Origin: Cognatishimia sp. WU-CL00825
GTDB taxonomy: Bacteria; Pseudomonadota; Alphaproteobacteria; Rhodobacterales; Rhodobacteraceae
NCBI RefSeq assembly: GCF_040364665.1
Contig: NZ_BAABWX010000004.1
Coordinates: 182,740 to 246,739 of the forward strand
DNA: 64,000 nucleotides
Reading direction: 5' to 3'
Numbering within the stretch: the stretch's first letter is position 1; each line of letters begins with the position of its first letter. Positions 44,585-53,931 of this stretch are shown one piece after another. The notes beneath the pieces were generated by a model. It saw nothing but the letters and a program-made list of their open reading frames with translations, was not told the DNA's origin and ran no database searches. A program made the position numbers and the translations under genes.

Positions 44585-44983
44585 ATGAGTGGTGAAACGA
44601 ATTTGGACGCATTGATTAATAGCATGTCGGCGGTGTTGGTTGACGGCGTATTTGTGTTTGTGACCTTGAAGGGCCGCGAAATACCAAAGGGGATTGTCCC
44701 GCAGATGGTCTTTCAAGAGGTAGAGGGCACAACTTTGATAATGCAAAGGTCAGAGGCCCTGGCATTAGGGCAGCCCTATGAATTCCCCTGTCGCATGATC
44801 ACGTTGAACATCCATTCTTCGTTAGAAGCCGTCGGGTTTATGGCGCGTATCGCCACCGCGCTGGCCAAGAGTGAAATGGGAGTTAATCCGGTTTCTGGGT
44901 TCTTTCATGACCATTTATTTGTCCCAGATGGTCGCGAGGCAGAGGCGTTGCAAGTTCTGAGATCCATGGCGCAGGCTGAATAG
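44585..44983 (+). CDS. ACT-domain protein (DUF2241/ACT_3 type)
   Basis: 132 residues. ETNLDALINSMSAVLVDGVFVF, PQMVFQEVEGTTLIM and the later FFHDHLFVPDGREAEALQVLR are features of small ACT_3 proteins. These are probable amino-acid sensors, not well characterised. ATG 44585 with CGGAGGG upstream, 25 nt after sugE and with no terminator between, so guanidine could also control it. Confidence 0.78.
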   Translation: MSGETNLDALINSMSAVLVDGVFVFVTLKGREIPKGIVPQMVFQEVEGTTLIMQRSEALALGQPYEFPCRMITLNIHSSLEAVGFMARIATALAKSEMGVNPVSGFFHDHLFVPDGREAEALQVLRSMAQAE

Positions 44984-45046
44984 GGCTGGGTTTTCTGGAC
45001 AATCCATGCGGCATATGAGAACTAGCGGCTAACTCTGGAGACTCTG

Positions 45047-46372
45047 ATGACCACCACTCGATTTGCCCCCTCGCCAACCGGCTATATTCATGTCGGAAAC
45101 CTGCGCACAGCCTTGATGAATTTTCTGATCGCCAAGAAATCGGGCGGCACGTTTATCCTGCGGATCGATGACACCGATCCAGAGCGTTCTAAGCAGGAAT
45201 ATGTCGATGCCATTCAGGAAGACATGGAATGGTTGGGCCTGACGTGGGACAAGATCGAGCGTCAGTCAGAGCGCCTGGATCGCTATGTGGCTGCCGCAGA
45301 TAAGCTGCGTGAAATGGGCCGGTTTTATGAGTGTTTTGAAACCCCGGTTGAGCTGGATTTGAAGCGCAAAAAACAACTGAACATGGGCAAACCACCGGTT
45401 TATGATCGGGCGGCCTTGGCGTTGTCTGAGGGGGACAAGGCCAAATTGCGGGCAGAGCGCGGCGATGGGCACTGGCGGTTTAAGCTGGATCAAGCGCGCA
45501 TTGGTTGGACCGATGGTGTGTTGGGCGATATTTCGATTGACGCGGCCTCGGTGTCAGATCCGGTTTTGATCCGTGGTGATGGCCAGTTTCTCTACACTTT
45601 GGCCTCGGTCGTAGATGATACCGAAATGGGTGTGACCCATGTGGTGCGTGGCTCTGACCATGTGACCAACACCGCGACGCAAATTCAAATGATTCAAGCG
45701 CTGGGCGGCACTGTGCCGACCTTTGCGCATCACTCGTTGTTGACCGGGCCGCAGGGTGAGAGCCTGTCCAAGCGTCTGGGCACATTGGCGTTGCGTGATC
45801 TGCGTGAGGCTGGGGTTGAGCCGATGGCTTTGCTGAGCATGATGGCGCGTTTGGGCTCGAGCCAGCCGTTGGAATTGCGCCACGGTATTGATGAGATTGC
45901 TGAGGGTTTTGACGTAAACCAATTTGGGTCTGCGCCCACAAAATTTGACGTGAATGATGTTTACCCGCTGACCGGCCGCCTGTTGGGCGAGATGGATCTG
46001 GATGCGGTCGCTGCTGATGTTGCGACGGCCGGGGTGCCAGATGATATGGCGGCACAGTTCTGGTCGGTTATTCGGGCTAATATCGGCACGCGCAAGGACA
46101 TTGCAGGCTGGTGGGATCTGTTTGAAAACGGTGCTGACCCGGTGGTGGAAGACGAGGACAAAGAGTTTGTGGCGCAAGCCATGGCGTTGTTGCCGGAAGG
46201 CCCGTTTGACGATGAGACCTGGGGGGCTTGGACCAAGGCTGTGAAGGCAGAGACCGGGCGCAAGGGCCGAGGGTTGTTTATGCCATTGCGCAAGGCCTTG
46301 ACGGGTCAGGCGCATGGGCCGGATATGTCTGCGGTCTTGCCGTTGCTCAAGGTGATCAAGGCGCGCGGATAA
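45047..46372 (+). CDS. gltX: Glutamyl-tRNA synthetase
   Basis: 441 residues. HIGH-type motif RFAPSPTGYIHVGNLRT at the N-terminus, KRLG variant of KMSKS in ESLSKRLGTLALRDL. Alphaproteobacteria often carry two GluRS copies, one of which charges tRNA-Gln for amidation; whether this one is discriminating cannot be said from sequence alone. ATG 45047 has GGAG upstream. Followed by repeat copy D and a strong terminator. Confidence 0.96.
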   Translation: MTTTRFAPSPTGYIHVGNLRTALMNFLIAKKSGGTFILRIDDTDPERSKQEYVDAIQEDMEWLGLTWDKIERQSERLDRYVAAADKLREMGRFYECFETPVELDLKRKKQLNMGKPPVYDRAALALSEGDKAKLRAERGDGHWRFKLDQARIGWTDGVLGDISIDAASVSDPVLIRGDGQFLYTLASVVDDTEMGVTHVVRGSDHVTNTATQIQMIQALGGTVPTFAHHSLLTGPQGESLSKRLGTLALRDLREAGVEPMALLSMMARLGSSQPLELRHGIDEIAEGFDVNQFGSAPTKFDVNDVYPLTGRLLGEMDLDAVAADVATAGVPDDMAAQFWSVIRANIGTRKDIAGWWDLFENGADPVVEDEDKEFVAQAMALLPEGPFDDETWGAWTKAVKAETGRKGRGLFMPLRKALTGQAHGPDMSAVLPLLKVIKARG

Positions 46373-46391
46373 AGGTTTTCTGCAAAAACCT

Positions 46392-46425
46392 GGCCTGCGG
46401 CGCGGGTATTTGGATCAAGAACAAT
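46392..46425 (+). repeat. 3'-end dispersed repeat, copy D (after gltX)
   Basis: GCCTGCGGCGCGGGTATTT followed by the tail GGATCAAGAACAATGG. It starts about 20 bases past the gltX stop; the tail is identical to copy E after gcvP. Confidence 0.78.
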
Positions 46426-46427
46426 GG

Positions 46428-46462
46428 GGGCCGTGCCGTTCGGGGCGGCCCTTTGCTTTTTT
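46428..46462 (+). terminator. Terminator after gltX
   Basis: 6-bp GC-rich stem (46428-46433 and 46446-46451) followed by a T-run at 46452-46462, directly after the repeat element. The rest of the 46463-46571 gap shows no gene. Confidence 0.75.
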
Positions 46463-46571
46463 GTGGGGCCGCTATTGACTGGGGCTCTTTTGACATTGGC
46501 ATGTGCATTTTTGCAGGTTGGTTTTGTCAAACACCTGTGATCTGACTGGTTGTGGACAGCAGGAGCGCATC

Positions 46572-47960
46572 ATGGCCAACCCACAGGCAAAATTTCTTGA
46601 AGGCAATTTGTTACGGCATGTGACCGTGATGTCGATGACCGCCTCGATTGGCTTGATGGCGGTCTTCATGGTCGATCTGGTTGATATGGTGTTTATCTCT
46701 ATGTTGGGCAAAGAGGAATTGGCGGCGGCTGTGGGCTATGCTGGTGCGATTTTGTTCTTCACCACCTCTTTTAGCATTGGCATGGCAATCACCGCAGGGG
46801 CCTTGGTGGCGCGTGCGCTGGGCCAAGGGGACCGGCAGATGGCCGGACGGCGTGCCGCGACGTCTTTGTTATATGGCTTTGTGTTTGCCTGTGTGTTTGC
46901 CGCGATCGTCTGGATGAACCTGCCGTTTTTGGCCGGACTGATGGGGGCCAGCGGCCCCACCCTTGATATGGCGGTGCAATATCTGCAGATCATCATTCCG
47001 AGCCTGCCTATCCTGTTGATTGGCATGGTGGGTGGAGCGATTTTGCGCGCCCATGGGGACGCGCGGCGCTCGATGATGGCAACTGTCATTGGGGGGGTGG
47101 TGAACGCGGTTTTGGATCCGGTGTTGATCTTTGTGCTGGATCTGGAACTGGTTGGGGCGGCCTTGGCCAGTGTCGCAGCACGCTGCACCATTGCCTATTT
47201 GTCGCTGATGCCTGTGATCAAGGTGCATAAGGCTTTGAGCAAGCCAACGCCCGCGCAGTTTAGCCTGGATCTGGCCGCCATTGTGGCGATCGCGGCCCCG
47301 GCGATATTGACACAATTGGCCACGCCGATTGGGCAGGCTGTGGTGGTGCGCAACATGGCGCAATTTGGCGAAGAAGCCGTGGCGGGCATGGCGATTGTGG
47401 GCCGATTGACGCCGGTGGCTTTTGGGGTGATTTTTGCCTTGTCCGGGGCGGTTGGGCCGATCATTGGGCAAAATTTTGGTGCAGGGCAACAGGATAGGGT
47501 GCAGCGGGCCTTTCGAGAAGGGGTGCTGTTTGCCGGTGTCTGGGTGGTTTTTGCCTCGGTAATCTTATTCCTGTTGCGCGAGCCTATTGCGCAATTGTTT
47601 AACGCAGAGGGCATGGCCTTGACCCTGGTGTTTCTGTTCTGTGGGCCGCTGTCGATGCTGTTTTTCTTTAACGGATTGCTGTTTGTGTCCAATGCTGCAT
47701 TTAACAATCTGGGGCATCCGTTTTATTCCACATTGATCAATTGGGGCCGCAACACGCTTGGCACTTTGCCTTTGGTTTGGGCGGGGGCTGCCTTGTTTGG
47801 AGCGCCGGGTGTCTTGATCGGCCAGGCGCTGGGAGGTGTGATTTTTGGTTTAATCGCCCTGCGCCTTGGACAACGTGTCATGGCACGCGGGTCAGAGCCA
47901 AAGCCAGCGCCGTTTGCCCGTCAGGGGCGTCTGATGTCGGTGTTGCATTTGCGGCGCTAA
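46572..47960 (+). CDS. MATE family efflux transporter
   Basis: 462 residues, 12 transmembrane helices in two MatE halves (for example VDLVDMVFISMLGKEELAAAVGYAG). MATE pumps export cationic compounds using H+ or Na+ gradients. ATG 46572 has AGGAG seven bases upstream. Its TAA (47958-47960) overlaps the TAG of the convergent GGCT-like gene. Confidence 0.92.
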   Translation: MANPQAKFLEGNLLRHVTVMSMTASIGLMAVFMVDLVDMVFISMLGKEELAAAVGYAGAILFFTTSFSIGMAITAGALVARALGQGDRQMAGRRAATSLLYGFVFACVFAAIVWMNLPFLAGLMGASGPTLDMAVQYLQIIIPSLPILLIGMVGGAILRAHGDARRSMMATVIGGVVNAVLDPVLIFVLDLELVGAALASVAARCTIAYLSLMPVIKVHKALSKPTPAQFSLDLAAIVAIAAPAILTQLATPIGQAVVVRNMAQFGEEAVAGMAIVGRLTPVAFGVIFALSGAVGPIIGQNFGAGQQDRVQRAFREGVLFAGVWVVFASVILFLLREPIAQLFNAEGMALTLVFLFCGPLSMLFFFNGLLFVSNAAFNNLGHPFYSTLINWGRNTLGTLPLVWAGAALFGAPGVLIGQALGGVIFGLIALRLGQRVMARGSEPKPAPFARQGRLMSVLHLRR

Positions 47961-48520
47961 GTCAGGATCTCGCAGCCCATTTTCGCGAGGTGACAGTCAA
48001 CAAAGTCGGTCTCTGACGCCAAAAGCCTTTGGCTGCGGGGGTACAGCGGGGTCTGTCGGTCATCGCGGATCGGGGCATTCCACCCCACAGTTGTTGTAAA
48101 GAATGCCGCAGCGCCGGTTGTGCCAAATTCTTGCAGGTAGCCTTGGACAACCACATCCAGATAGCTGAGCAGGATGGCATGCGGCTTGTTTGGCGCAGGG
48201 TATTTCTCTGGCGGCACCGTGTAGGTGGATATCGATGCAGGGTTTGACGGCGCTGATGCGGTAACACTGCGTACCAAAATGCGATCATAAACGGCCTCGC
48301 GTTGGTCCAGGGCTTGCCAATCGTGATTGGGGACCTGGGCGATTAGACCGGTTATTGTGGAGCCAGCACAGGGTTCAACCGTCAAAAAAGGCCGGGGACG
48401 CAAGGTGGTTTGGCGCCAGACACGTCGCCACCCCTGTAATTGGGCTTGTTGGGCCTTTGGATAGTTGTGGGTTTGGCGGTTTACCAGGCTGCCATAGCCG
48501 AAGAAATAAGGGGTTTGCAT
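47957..48520 (-). CDS. Gamma-glutamylcyclotransferase-like protein
   Basis: 187 residues. The FFGYGSLVNRQTHN start provides the GGCT/AIG2 YGSL motif. A candidate catalytic Glu sits in the QREAVYDRI segment. Activity toward gamma-glutamyl amines or glutathione is possible but untested. The start lies 90 nt from the divergent Rrf2 gene. Confidence 0.8.
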   Translation of the reverse strand: MQTPYFFGYGSLVNRQTHNYPKAQQAQLQGWRRVWRQTTLRPRPFLTVEPCAGSTITGLIAQVPNHDWQALDQREAVYDRILVRSVTASAPSNPASISTYTVPPEKYPAPNKPHAILLSYLDVVVQGYLQEFGTTGAAAFFTTTVGWNAPIRDDRQTPLYPRSQRLLASETDFVDCHLAKMGCEILT

Positions 48521-48610
48521 GTGCGCAGCATGCGCAGCGCTTGATCCATGTCAACGCCAATCGCTGGATGCGCCGCCATTCTGGTAAGGTCGGGAGAGAG
48601 GAAACTATCT

Positions 48611-49069
48611 ATGCGGATCACCAAGCGCACCAATATCGCTATGCGAATTCTGATGTTTTGTGCGGTACACAAGGGCAGGCTTGTCACCAAAGCAGAAATT
48701 GCAGACGTCTGTCGCAGTTCAGAACATCACTTGGCACAGGTGGTCAATCAATTGGCACAGCTGGGGTATCTGAAAACCCTGCGCGGGCGTTGTGGCGGAA
48801 TTGAGCTAGGGCGCGATGCCAAGACGATCAAAGTGGGTGAAATATTTCGCGAAATTGATGGCGATGCCAGTGAGGTGAGCTGCTTTGCGGATGTTGATGA
48901 CAGCTGTCCCTTGGTGGATGCCTGCCGTTTGCGGGATGCGCTTGCTGTCGCTGTTGGCGCATTTTACGCCAGTCTTGATGATGTAAGTCTTGATGCATTA
49001 GTTTGTGATAACAGTGCTTTACGACAAATTTTGTCGCCAAGGCCCTGCGTGTCGCAAATGGGCTTGTAA
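48611..49069 (+). CDS. Rrf2 family iron-sulfur regulator (NsrR/RirA branch)
   Basis: 152 residues. Winged helix (KRTNIAMRILMFCAV; SSEHHLAQVVNQLAQLGYL) and wing GRCGGIELGRD. Cysteines 91, 99 and 105 make the three-Cys iron-sulfur site; this 7+5 spacing is what I recall for RirA, while the NIAMRxLMFCAV start recalls NsrR of this group. It would sense nitric oxide or iron. A direct target cannot be named from this window; the gcv operon downstream has its own riboswitch. Confidence 0.88.
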   Translation: MRITKRTNIAMRILMFCAVHKGRLVTKAEIADVCRSSEHHLAQVVNQLAQLGYLKTLRGRCGGIELGRDAKTIKVGEIFREIDGDASEVSCFADVDDSCPLVDACRLRDALAVAVGAFYASLDDVSLDALVCDNSALRQILSPRPCVSQMGL

Positions 49070-49107
49070 CCGCCGCATTTGCATTCTAATTTGACGGTGA
49101 AGCTAAG

Positions 49108-49300
49108 GTGACTCGGGAGAACCGGGATATCCGGTGCCGAAGGAGCAACCGCCCCGGAAACTCTCAGGCCCAAGGACCGACGTCATTGCTTTCAACTCTG
49201 GAGAGAGGTGCAAAGGCACCCGCCGAAGGGATAACGATCTCAGGCGAAAGGACAGAGGGGGCATCGCACGCGCAGCTGGACTGCGCGTTTATGTGATGCC
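49108..49300 (+). promoter_or_regulatory. Tandem glycine riboswitch with expression platform
   Basis: Two consecutive glycine aptamers. The first (about 49108-49194) has CGGGAGA, GCCGAAGGAGCAA and CTCTCAGGC followed by AAGGACCG. The second (about 49195-49262) has CTGGAGAGAGG, GCCGAAGGGATAACG and CTCAGGCGAAAGGACAGA. The expression platform is a hairpin with CGCGCAG/CTGCGCG (49269-49275 and 49281-49287) inside an outer GGCATC/GATGCC closing stem, then T-rich sequence. It turns on gcvTHP when glycine is high. Confidence 0.97.
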
Positions 49301-49345
49301 GGATGCCAGCCACTTAGGTCGCTCCGGGATATGGGAGTGAGAGTC

Positions 49346-50479
49346 ATGGCTGATTTGGGCGCATTGCTGCAAACACCGCTTGCTGAGTTACATGCCGCGC
49401 TGGGGGCCAAGATGGTGCCCTTTGCGGGCTATGCCATGCCTGTGCAATATCCGCTGGGTGTGATGAAAGAACACTTGCATTGCCGCGCGGCTGCGGGATT
49501 ATTTGATGTGAGCCATATGGGGCAGGTGATTTTACGAGGTGCCAACATTGATGTTGTTGCGCAGGCCTTTGAAACCTTGGTTCCGATGGACGTCTTGGGA
49601 CTGGCCGTCGGCAAACAGCGCTATGGGCTATTCACTAATGAGGACGGGGGCATCGAAGATGATTTGATGTTTGCCAACCGTGGCGATCATTTGTTTGTAG
49701 TGGTGAATGCCGCTTGCAAAGAGGCTGATATTGCCCGCATGAAATCTGTGTTAGAGCCTGCAGTCTCTGTTGAAGTTATCGAAGATCGTGCGTTGATTGC
49801 GTTGCAGGGACCTGCAGCAGAGGCGGCATTGGCGCGATTGAACCCGGCGGTCGCTGATATGGTCTTTATGGACGTGGCTGATGTCGAGTTAGCCGGTGCC
49901 ACTTGTTGGGTGTCGCGGTCTGGCTATACCGGTGAAGATGGCTATGAGATTTCTGTACCGTCTGAAAGTGCTGAGGCGTTGAGCCGGGCTTTGCTGGACA
50001 TGGATGAGGTTGAGCCAATTGGATTGGGCGCGCGCGACAGCCTGCGGCTTGAAGCCGGGCTTTGCCTGTATGGCAACGACATTGACGTTAGCACCAATCC
50101 AATCGAAGCCGGGTTGATCTGGGCCATTCAGAAAGTGCGTCGTGCTGGTGGTGACCGCGAAGGCGGGTTTCCGGGGGCCTCGCATGTGCTTGGGGCCATG
50201 GCCGAAGGGGTCGCAAGAAAACGTGTTGGGCTGTTGCCGCAGGGGCGGGCCCCGATGCGCGCCGGCACACAGATTTTTGCATCGCGCGAAGGCGGAGAAG
50301 CCATTGGCGAGGTGACCTCGGGTGGATTTGGGCCAAGTGTGAATGGCCCGGTTGCAATGGGCTATGTTGGCACCAGCTATGCCACGATAGATACAGAACT
50401 TTACGGTGAGGTGCGCGGCAAGCGAATGCCGCTGAAAGTGGCGAAGATGCCGCTGGTTCCTGCCAATTTTAAACGCTGA
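49346..50479 (+). CDS. gcvT: Glycine cleavage system T protein (aminomethyltransferase)
   Basis: 377 residues. Features LHAALGAKMVPFAGYAMPVQYP, FDVSHMGQV and YTGEDGYEISV. Passes the aminomethyl group from lipoylated GcvH to tetrahydrofolate, releasing ammonia. ATG 49346 has GGGAG upstream; earlier in-frame codons lie in the riboswitch tail. First of three genes, gcvT-gcvH-gcvP. Confidence 0.97.
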   Translation: MADLGALLQTPLAELHAALGAKMVPFAGYAMPVQYPLGVMKEHLHCRAAAGLFDVSHMGQVILRGANIDVVAQAFETLVPMDVLGLAVGKQRYGLFTNEDGGIEDDLMFANRGDHLFVVVNAACKEADIARMKSVLEPAVSVEVIEDRALIALQGPAAEAALARLNPAVADMVFMDVADVELAGATCWVSRSGYTGEDGYEISVPSESAEALSRALLDMDEVEPIGLGARDSLRLEAGLCLYGNDIDVSTNPIEAGLIWAIQKVRRAGGDREGGFPGASHVLGAMAEGVARKRVGLLPQGRAPMRAGTQIFASREGGEAIGEVTSGGFGPSVNGPVAMGYVGTSYATIDTELYGEVRGKRMPLKVAKMPLVPANFKR

Positions 50480-50505
50480 ACAAAAGACAGAATAGGAGAA
50501 ACCCG

Positions 50506-50865
50506 ATGAAATTCACAGAAGAGCATGAATGGCTGCGCGTAGAAGGTGACGACGTGGTTGTGGGGATTACAGCGCATGCCGCCGAGCAACTTGGGGATAT
50601 CGTTTTTGTGGAACTGCCCGAAGTCGGCACCGAAGTCACCAAAGACGAAGAAGTCTGCGTGATTGAATCGGTGAAAGCTGCCTCTGACATTTTGGCCCCT
50701 ATCGATGGCGAGATCACCGAGGTCAACGACGCACTGGTTGATGAACCTGGAAAGGTGAACGACGATCCGATTGGCGATGCTTGGTTCTTTAAGATCAAGG
50801 CGGCGGATGCCGGCCAGATGGACGATTATATGGACGAAGCTGCATATAATAAGTTTATCGGCTGA
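50506..50865 (+). CDS. gcvH: Glycine cleavage system H protein
   Basis: 119 residues. The lipoyl-accepting Lys57 lies in ESVKAASD. It shuttles the aminomethyl group between GcvP, GcvT and Lpd. ATG 50506 has AGGAG upstream, 26 nt after gcvT. Confidence 0.97.
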   Translation: MKFTEEHEWLRVEGDDVVVGITAHAAEQLGDIVFVELPEVGTEVTKDEEVCVIESVKAASDILAPIDGEITEVNDALVDEPGKVNDDPIGDAWFFKIKAADAGQMDDYMDEAAYNKFIG

Positions 50866-50948
50866 TTTTTGACGGGGTCGTTGCTTGCGGCTCTTGGTTA
50901 AAGCGACAGGGCGTGTGCGAGGGCGCACGCCAGCAAAAGGGGAATGCC

Positions 50949-53789
50949 ATGCCATTCACACCAACAGACTATTTGCCTTATGATTTTGCCAACCGACGCC
51001 ATATCGGCCCATCCCCCGAAGAGATGGGCCAGATGTTGGATGTGGTGGGTGCAAAAGACCTAGACGCGCTGATAGACGACACCTTGCCCAAGTCTATTCG
51101 CCAGGATCAGCCGCTTGATTTTGGCCGCCCTTTTTCGGAACGCGAGTTGCTGTACCGGATGCAGAAAGTCGCCAAGAAAAACAAGCTGATGACCAGTTTG
51201 ATAGGCCAAGGCTATCACGGCACGGTGACGCCGCCAGCCATTCAGCGCAATATTCTGGAAAACCCGGCGTGGTACACGGCCTATACCCCTTATCAACCTG
51301 AAATTTCCCAAGGCCGTCTTGAAGCGCTTTTGAATTTCCAAACCATGGTCAGCGATTTGACGGGGCTGGAAATCGCCAATGCGTCTTTGTTGGACGAGGC
51401 CACCGCCTGTGCCGAAGCCATGACCATGGCGCAACGGGTGTCAAAGTCAAAAGCCAAGGCGTTTTTTGTGGATCGAGATTGCCATCCACAAAACATCGCT
51501 GTCATCCAAACCCGCGCCGCGCCCTTGGGCATTGAAGTGATTGTGGGCAATCCAGATAAGCTGGACGCTGCCAAAGTGTTTGGCGCATTGTTTCAATACC
51601 CCGGCACTTATGGCCATGTGCGGGACTTTACAGCTGAGATTGAGGCACTGCACGCCACCAAGGCGATTGCGGTCGTGGCGGCGGACCCATTGTCGCTCAC
51701 GCTGCTAAAAGAACCTGGCGCGATGGGCGCAGATATCGCTGTAGGCTCTACTCAGCGCTTCGGCGTGCCGCTGGGCTATGGCGGCCCGCATGCGGCCTAT
51801 ATGGCCACCAAAGACGCTTATAAACGCGCGATGCCCGGTCGGTTGGTCGGGGTGTCGGTGGATGCGCATGGCAATCGGGCCTACCGCTTGTCCCTTCAAA
51901 CCCGTGAACAGCATATTCGCCGTGAAAAAGCGACATCAAACGTATGTACCGCCCAGGCGCTGCTTGCCGTCATGGCGTCGATGTATGCTGTGTTTCATGG
52001 ACCAAAGGGCCTGCAGGCAATTGCGCAGCGCATCCACCGTAAAACGGTACGCTTGGCCAATGGGCTGGAAGAAGCGGGCTTTAAGGTGGACCCAAAAGTG
52101 TTCTTTGACACCATCACCGTCGACGTGGGCCCATTGCAAGCGGCGGTGATGAAATCGGCGCGCGACGAAGGCATTAACCTGCGCAAAGTCGGTGAATTCC
52201 GGGTTGGGATAACCTTGGATGAGACAACTCGGCCTGAAACCATCGAAGGCGTATGGCGGGCCTTTGGCATCTTGCGGTCTGACGATGACTTTACCGCGCA
52301 ATACCGGGTGCCTAAGAACATGCACCGGCGCAGCGATTATCTGACCCATCCGATCTTTCACATGAACCGGGCTGAAACCGAGATGATGCGCTATATGCGT
52401 CGTCTCGCTGATCGCGACCTGGCGCTGGATCGCGCGATGATCCCGCTGGGATCCTGCACCATGAAACTGAACGCAGCGGCAGAAATGATGCCAATCAGCT
52501 GGCCGGAATTTGCCAATATGCATCCTTTTGTGCCGGTCGATCAGGCCCAGGGTTATGCAGAAATGGTGTCTGACCTATCTGAAAAACTCTGCGAGATCAC
52601 AGGCTATGATGCGATTTCGATGCAACCAAACTCGGGCGCGCAAGGGGAATATGCTGGCCTGCTGAGTATTGCAGCTTATCACCGGGCCAATGGTGACGCG
52701 GATCGCAACATCTGTCTGATCCCAATGTCAGCCCATGGCACCAACCCGGCCTCGGCCCAGATGGTTGGCTGGAAAGTTGTGCCGGTGAAAACCGCCGAAA
52801 ACGGCGACATTGATCTGGCGGATTTTAAAGCCAAGGCCGAGAAACATGGCAAAAACCTTGCGGGCTGTATGATTACCTATCCGTCCACCCACGGTGTTTT
52901 TGAAGAAACCGTGCATGAGGTTTGTGAGATCACGCATGAGTTTGGCGGTCAGGTCTATATCGACGGCGCGAATATGAATGCCATGGTAGGGCTTTCGCGG
53001 CCGGGCGATCTGGGTGGGGATGTCAGCCACCTGAACCTGCACAAAACCTTTGCCATTCCGCATGGGGGTGGTGGGCCCGGCATGGGGCCAATTGGCGTGA
53101 AATCGCATTTGACGCCGCATTTGCCCGGGCATCCCGAAGCTGGCGGCGTCGAGGGGCCTGTGTCGGCCGCACCCTTGGGGTCGGCGTCTATCTTGGCCAT
53201 CAGTTGGGCTTATTGTCTGATGATGGGAGGCGAGGGGTTAACCCAGGCCACACGCGTTGCGATCTTGAACGCCAATTACATCGCCAAACGTCTCGAAGGG
53301 GCCTATGAAGTTCTGTACAAAGGGCCTTCTGGGCGGGTGGCACATGAGTGCATTATCGACACCCGAAGTTTTGCTGAAACCGCAGATGTTTCGGTGGATG
53401 ACATTGCAAAACGCCTGATGGACAGTGGGTTTCATGCGCCAACCATGAGTTGGCCTGTGGCTGGCACCTTGATGGTCGAGCCCACGGAGTCTGAAACCAA
53501 AGCAGAGATCGATCGCTTTTGTGAGGCCATGTTGTCGATCCGGGCCGAAATCCAAGCCATTGAAGACGGTACAAGTGACGCTGAAAATAACCCGCTGAAA
53601 CATGCGCCTCACACGATGGAAGATTTGGTGCGCGATTGGGATCGGCCTTATAGTCGCGAACAGGGGTGTTTTCCGCCGGGGGCGTTCCGCGTGGATAAAT
53701 ACTGGCCACCGGTCAATCGTGTGGACAATGCCTTTGGTGATCGTCACCTGATCTGCACCTGTCCTCCGATGGACGACTACGCAGACTAG
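50949..53789 (+). CDS. gcvP: Glycine dehydrogenase (decarboxylating), P protein
   Basis: 946 residues, single-chain P protein (fused P1/P2 halves). PLP-binding Lys is in [18 protein letters not shown]; an inactive pseudo-site lies in the N-terminal half. Decarboxylates glycine and loads the aminomethyl group onto GcvH. ATG 50949 follows a 83-nt gap. Repeat copy E lies after its stop, facing copy F from the opposite gene. Confidence 0.97.
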   Translation: MPFTPTDYLPYDFANRRHIGPSPEEMGQMLDVVGAKDLDALIDDTLPKSIRQDQPLDFGRPFSERELLYRMQKVAKKNKLMTSLIGQGYHGTVTPPAIQRNILENPAWYTAYTPYQPEISQGRLEALLNFQTMVSDLTGLEIANASLLDEATACAEAMTMAQRVSKSKAKAFFVDRDCHPQNIAVIQTRAAPLGIEVIVGNPDKLDAAKVFGALFQYPGTYGHVRDFTAEIEALHATKAIAVVAADPLSLTLLKEPGAMGADIAVGSTQRFGVPLGYGGPHAAYMATKDAYKRAMPGRLVGVSVDAHGNRAYRLSLQTREQHIRREKATSNVCTAQALLAVMASMYAVFHGPKGLQAIAQRIHRKTVRLANGLEEAGFKVDPKVFFDTITVDVGPLQAAVMKSARDEGINLRKVGEFRVGITLDETTRPETIEGVWRAFGILRSDDDFTAQYRVPKNMHRRSDYLTHPIFHMNRAETEMMRYMRRLADRDLALDRAMIPLGSCTMKLNAAAEMMPISWPEFANMHPFVPVDQAQGYAEMVSDLSEKLCEITGYDAISMQPNSGAQGEYAGLLSIAAYHRANGDADRNICLIPMSAHGTNPASAQMVGWKVVPVKTAENGDIDLADFKAKAEKHGKNLAGCMITYPSTHGVFEETVHEVCEITHEFGGQVYIDGANMNAMVGLSRPGDLGGDVSHLNLHKTFAIPHGGGGPGMGPIGVKSHLTPHLPGHPEAGGVEGPVSAAPLGSASILAISWAYCLMMGGEGLTQATRVAILNANYIAKRLEGAYEVLYKGPSGRVAHECIIDTRSFAETADVSVDDIAKRLMDSGFHAPTMSWPVAGTLMVEPTESETKAEIDRFCEAMLSIRAEIQAIEDGTSDAENNPLKHAPHTMEDLVRDWDRPYSREQGCFPPGAFRVDKYWPPVNRVDNAFGDRHLICTCPPMDDYAD

Positions 53790-53830
53790 AAATGGGCCGA
53801 CCATTGATCGGAGGCGCAGCGCAGACTTGC

Positions 53831-53863
53831 GCCTCCGGCGGGGGTATTTGGATCAAGAACAAT
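53831..53863 (+). repeat. 3'-end dispersed repeat, copy E (after gcvP)
   Basis: GCCTCCGGCGGGGGTATTT then GGATCAAGAACAATGG, nearly identical to copy D after gltX. It lies 41 nt past the gcvP stop in the gene's orientation. Confidence 0.82.
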
Positions 53864-53870
53864 GGCTATG

Positions 53871-53908
53871 CTTATTCTTAACCCAAAATACCCTGGGGAG
53901 GACCAAAC
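53871..53908 (-). repeat. 3'-end dispersed repeat, copy F (after ybbP, opposite orientation)
   Basis: On the minus strand CCAGGGTATTTTGGGTTAAGAATAAG follows the ybbP stop. This is the same core (GGGTATTT, then an A-rich tail) in the opposite orientation, facing copy E head to head. Each copy follows its own gene. Confidence 0.6.
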
Positions 53909-53931
53909 TGGTTTGGGCCGGGGCGAAGCCC

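Noticed and set aside
45480..46315. Long minus-strand frames opposite gltX
   Set aside because: gltX has all motifs of GluRS; the opposite frames have no ribosome binding site and biased composition.
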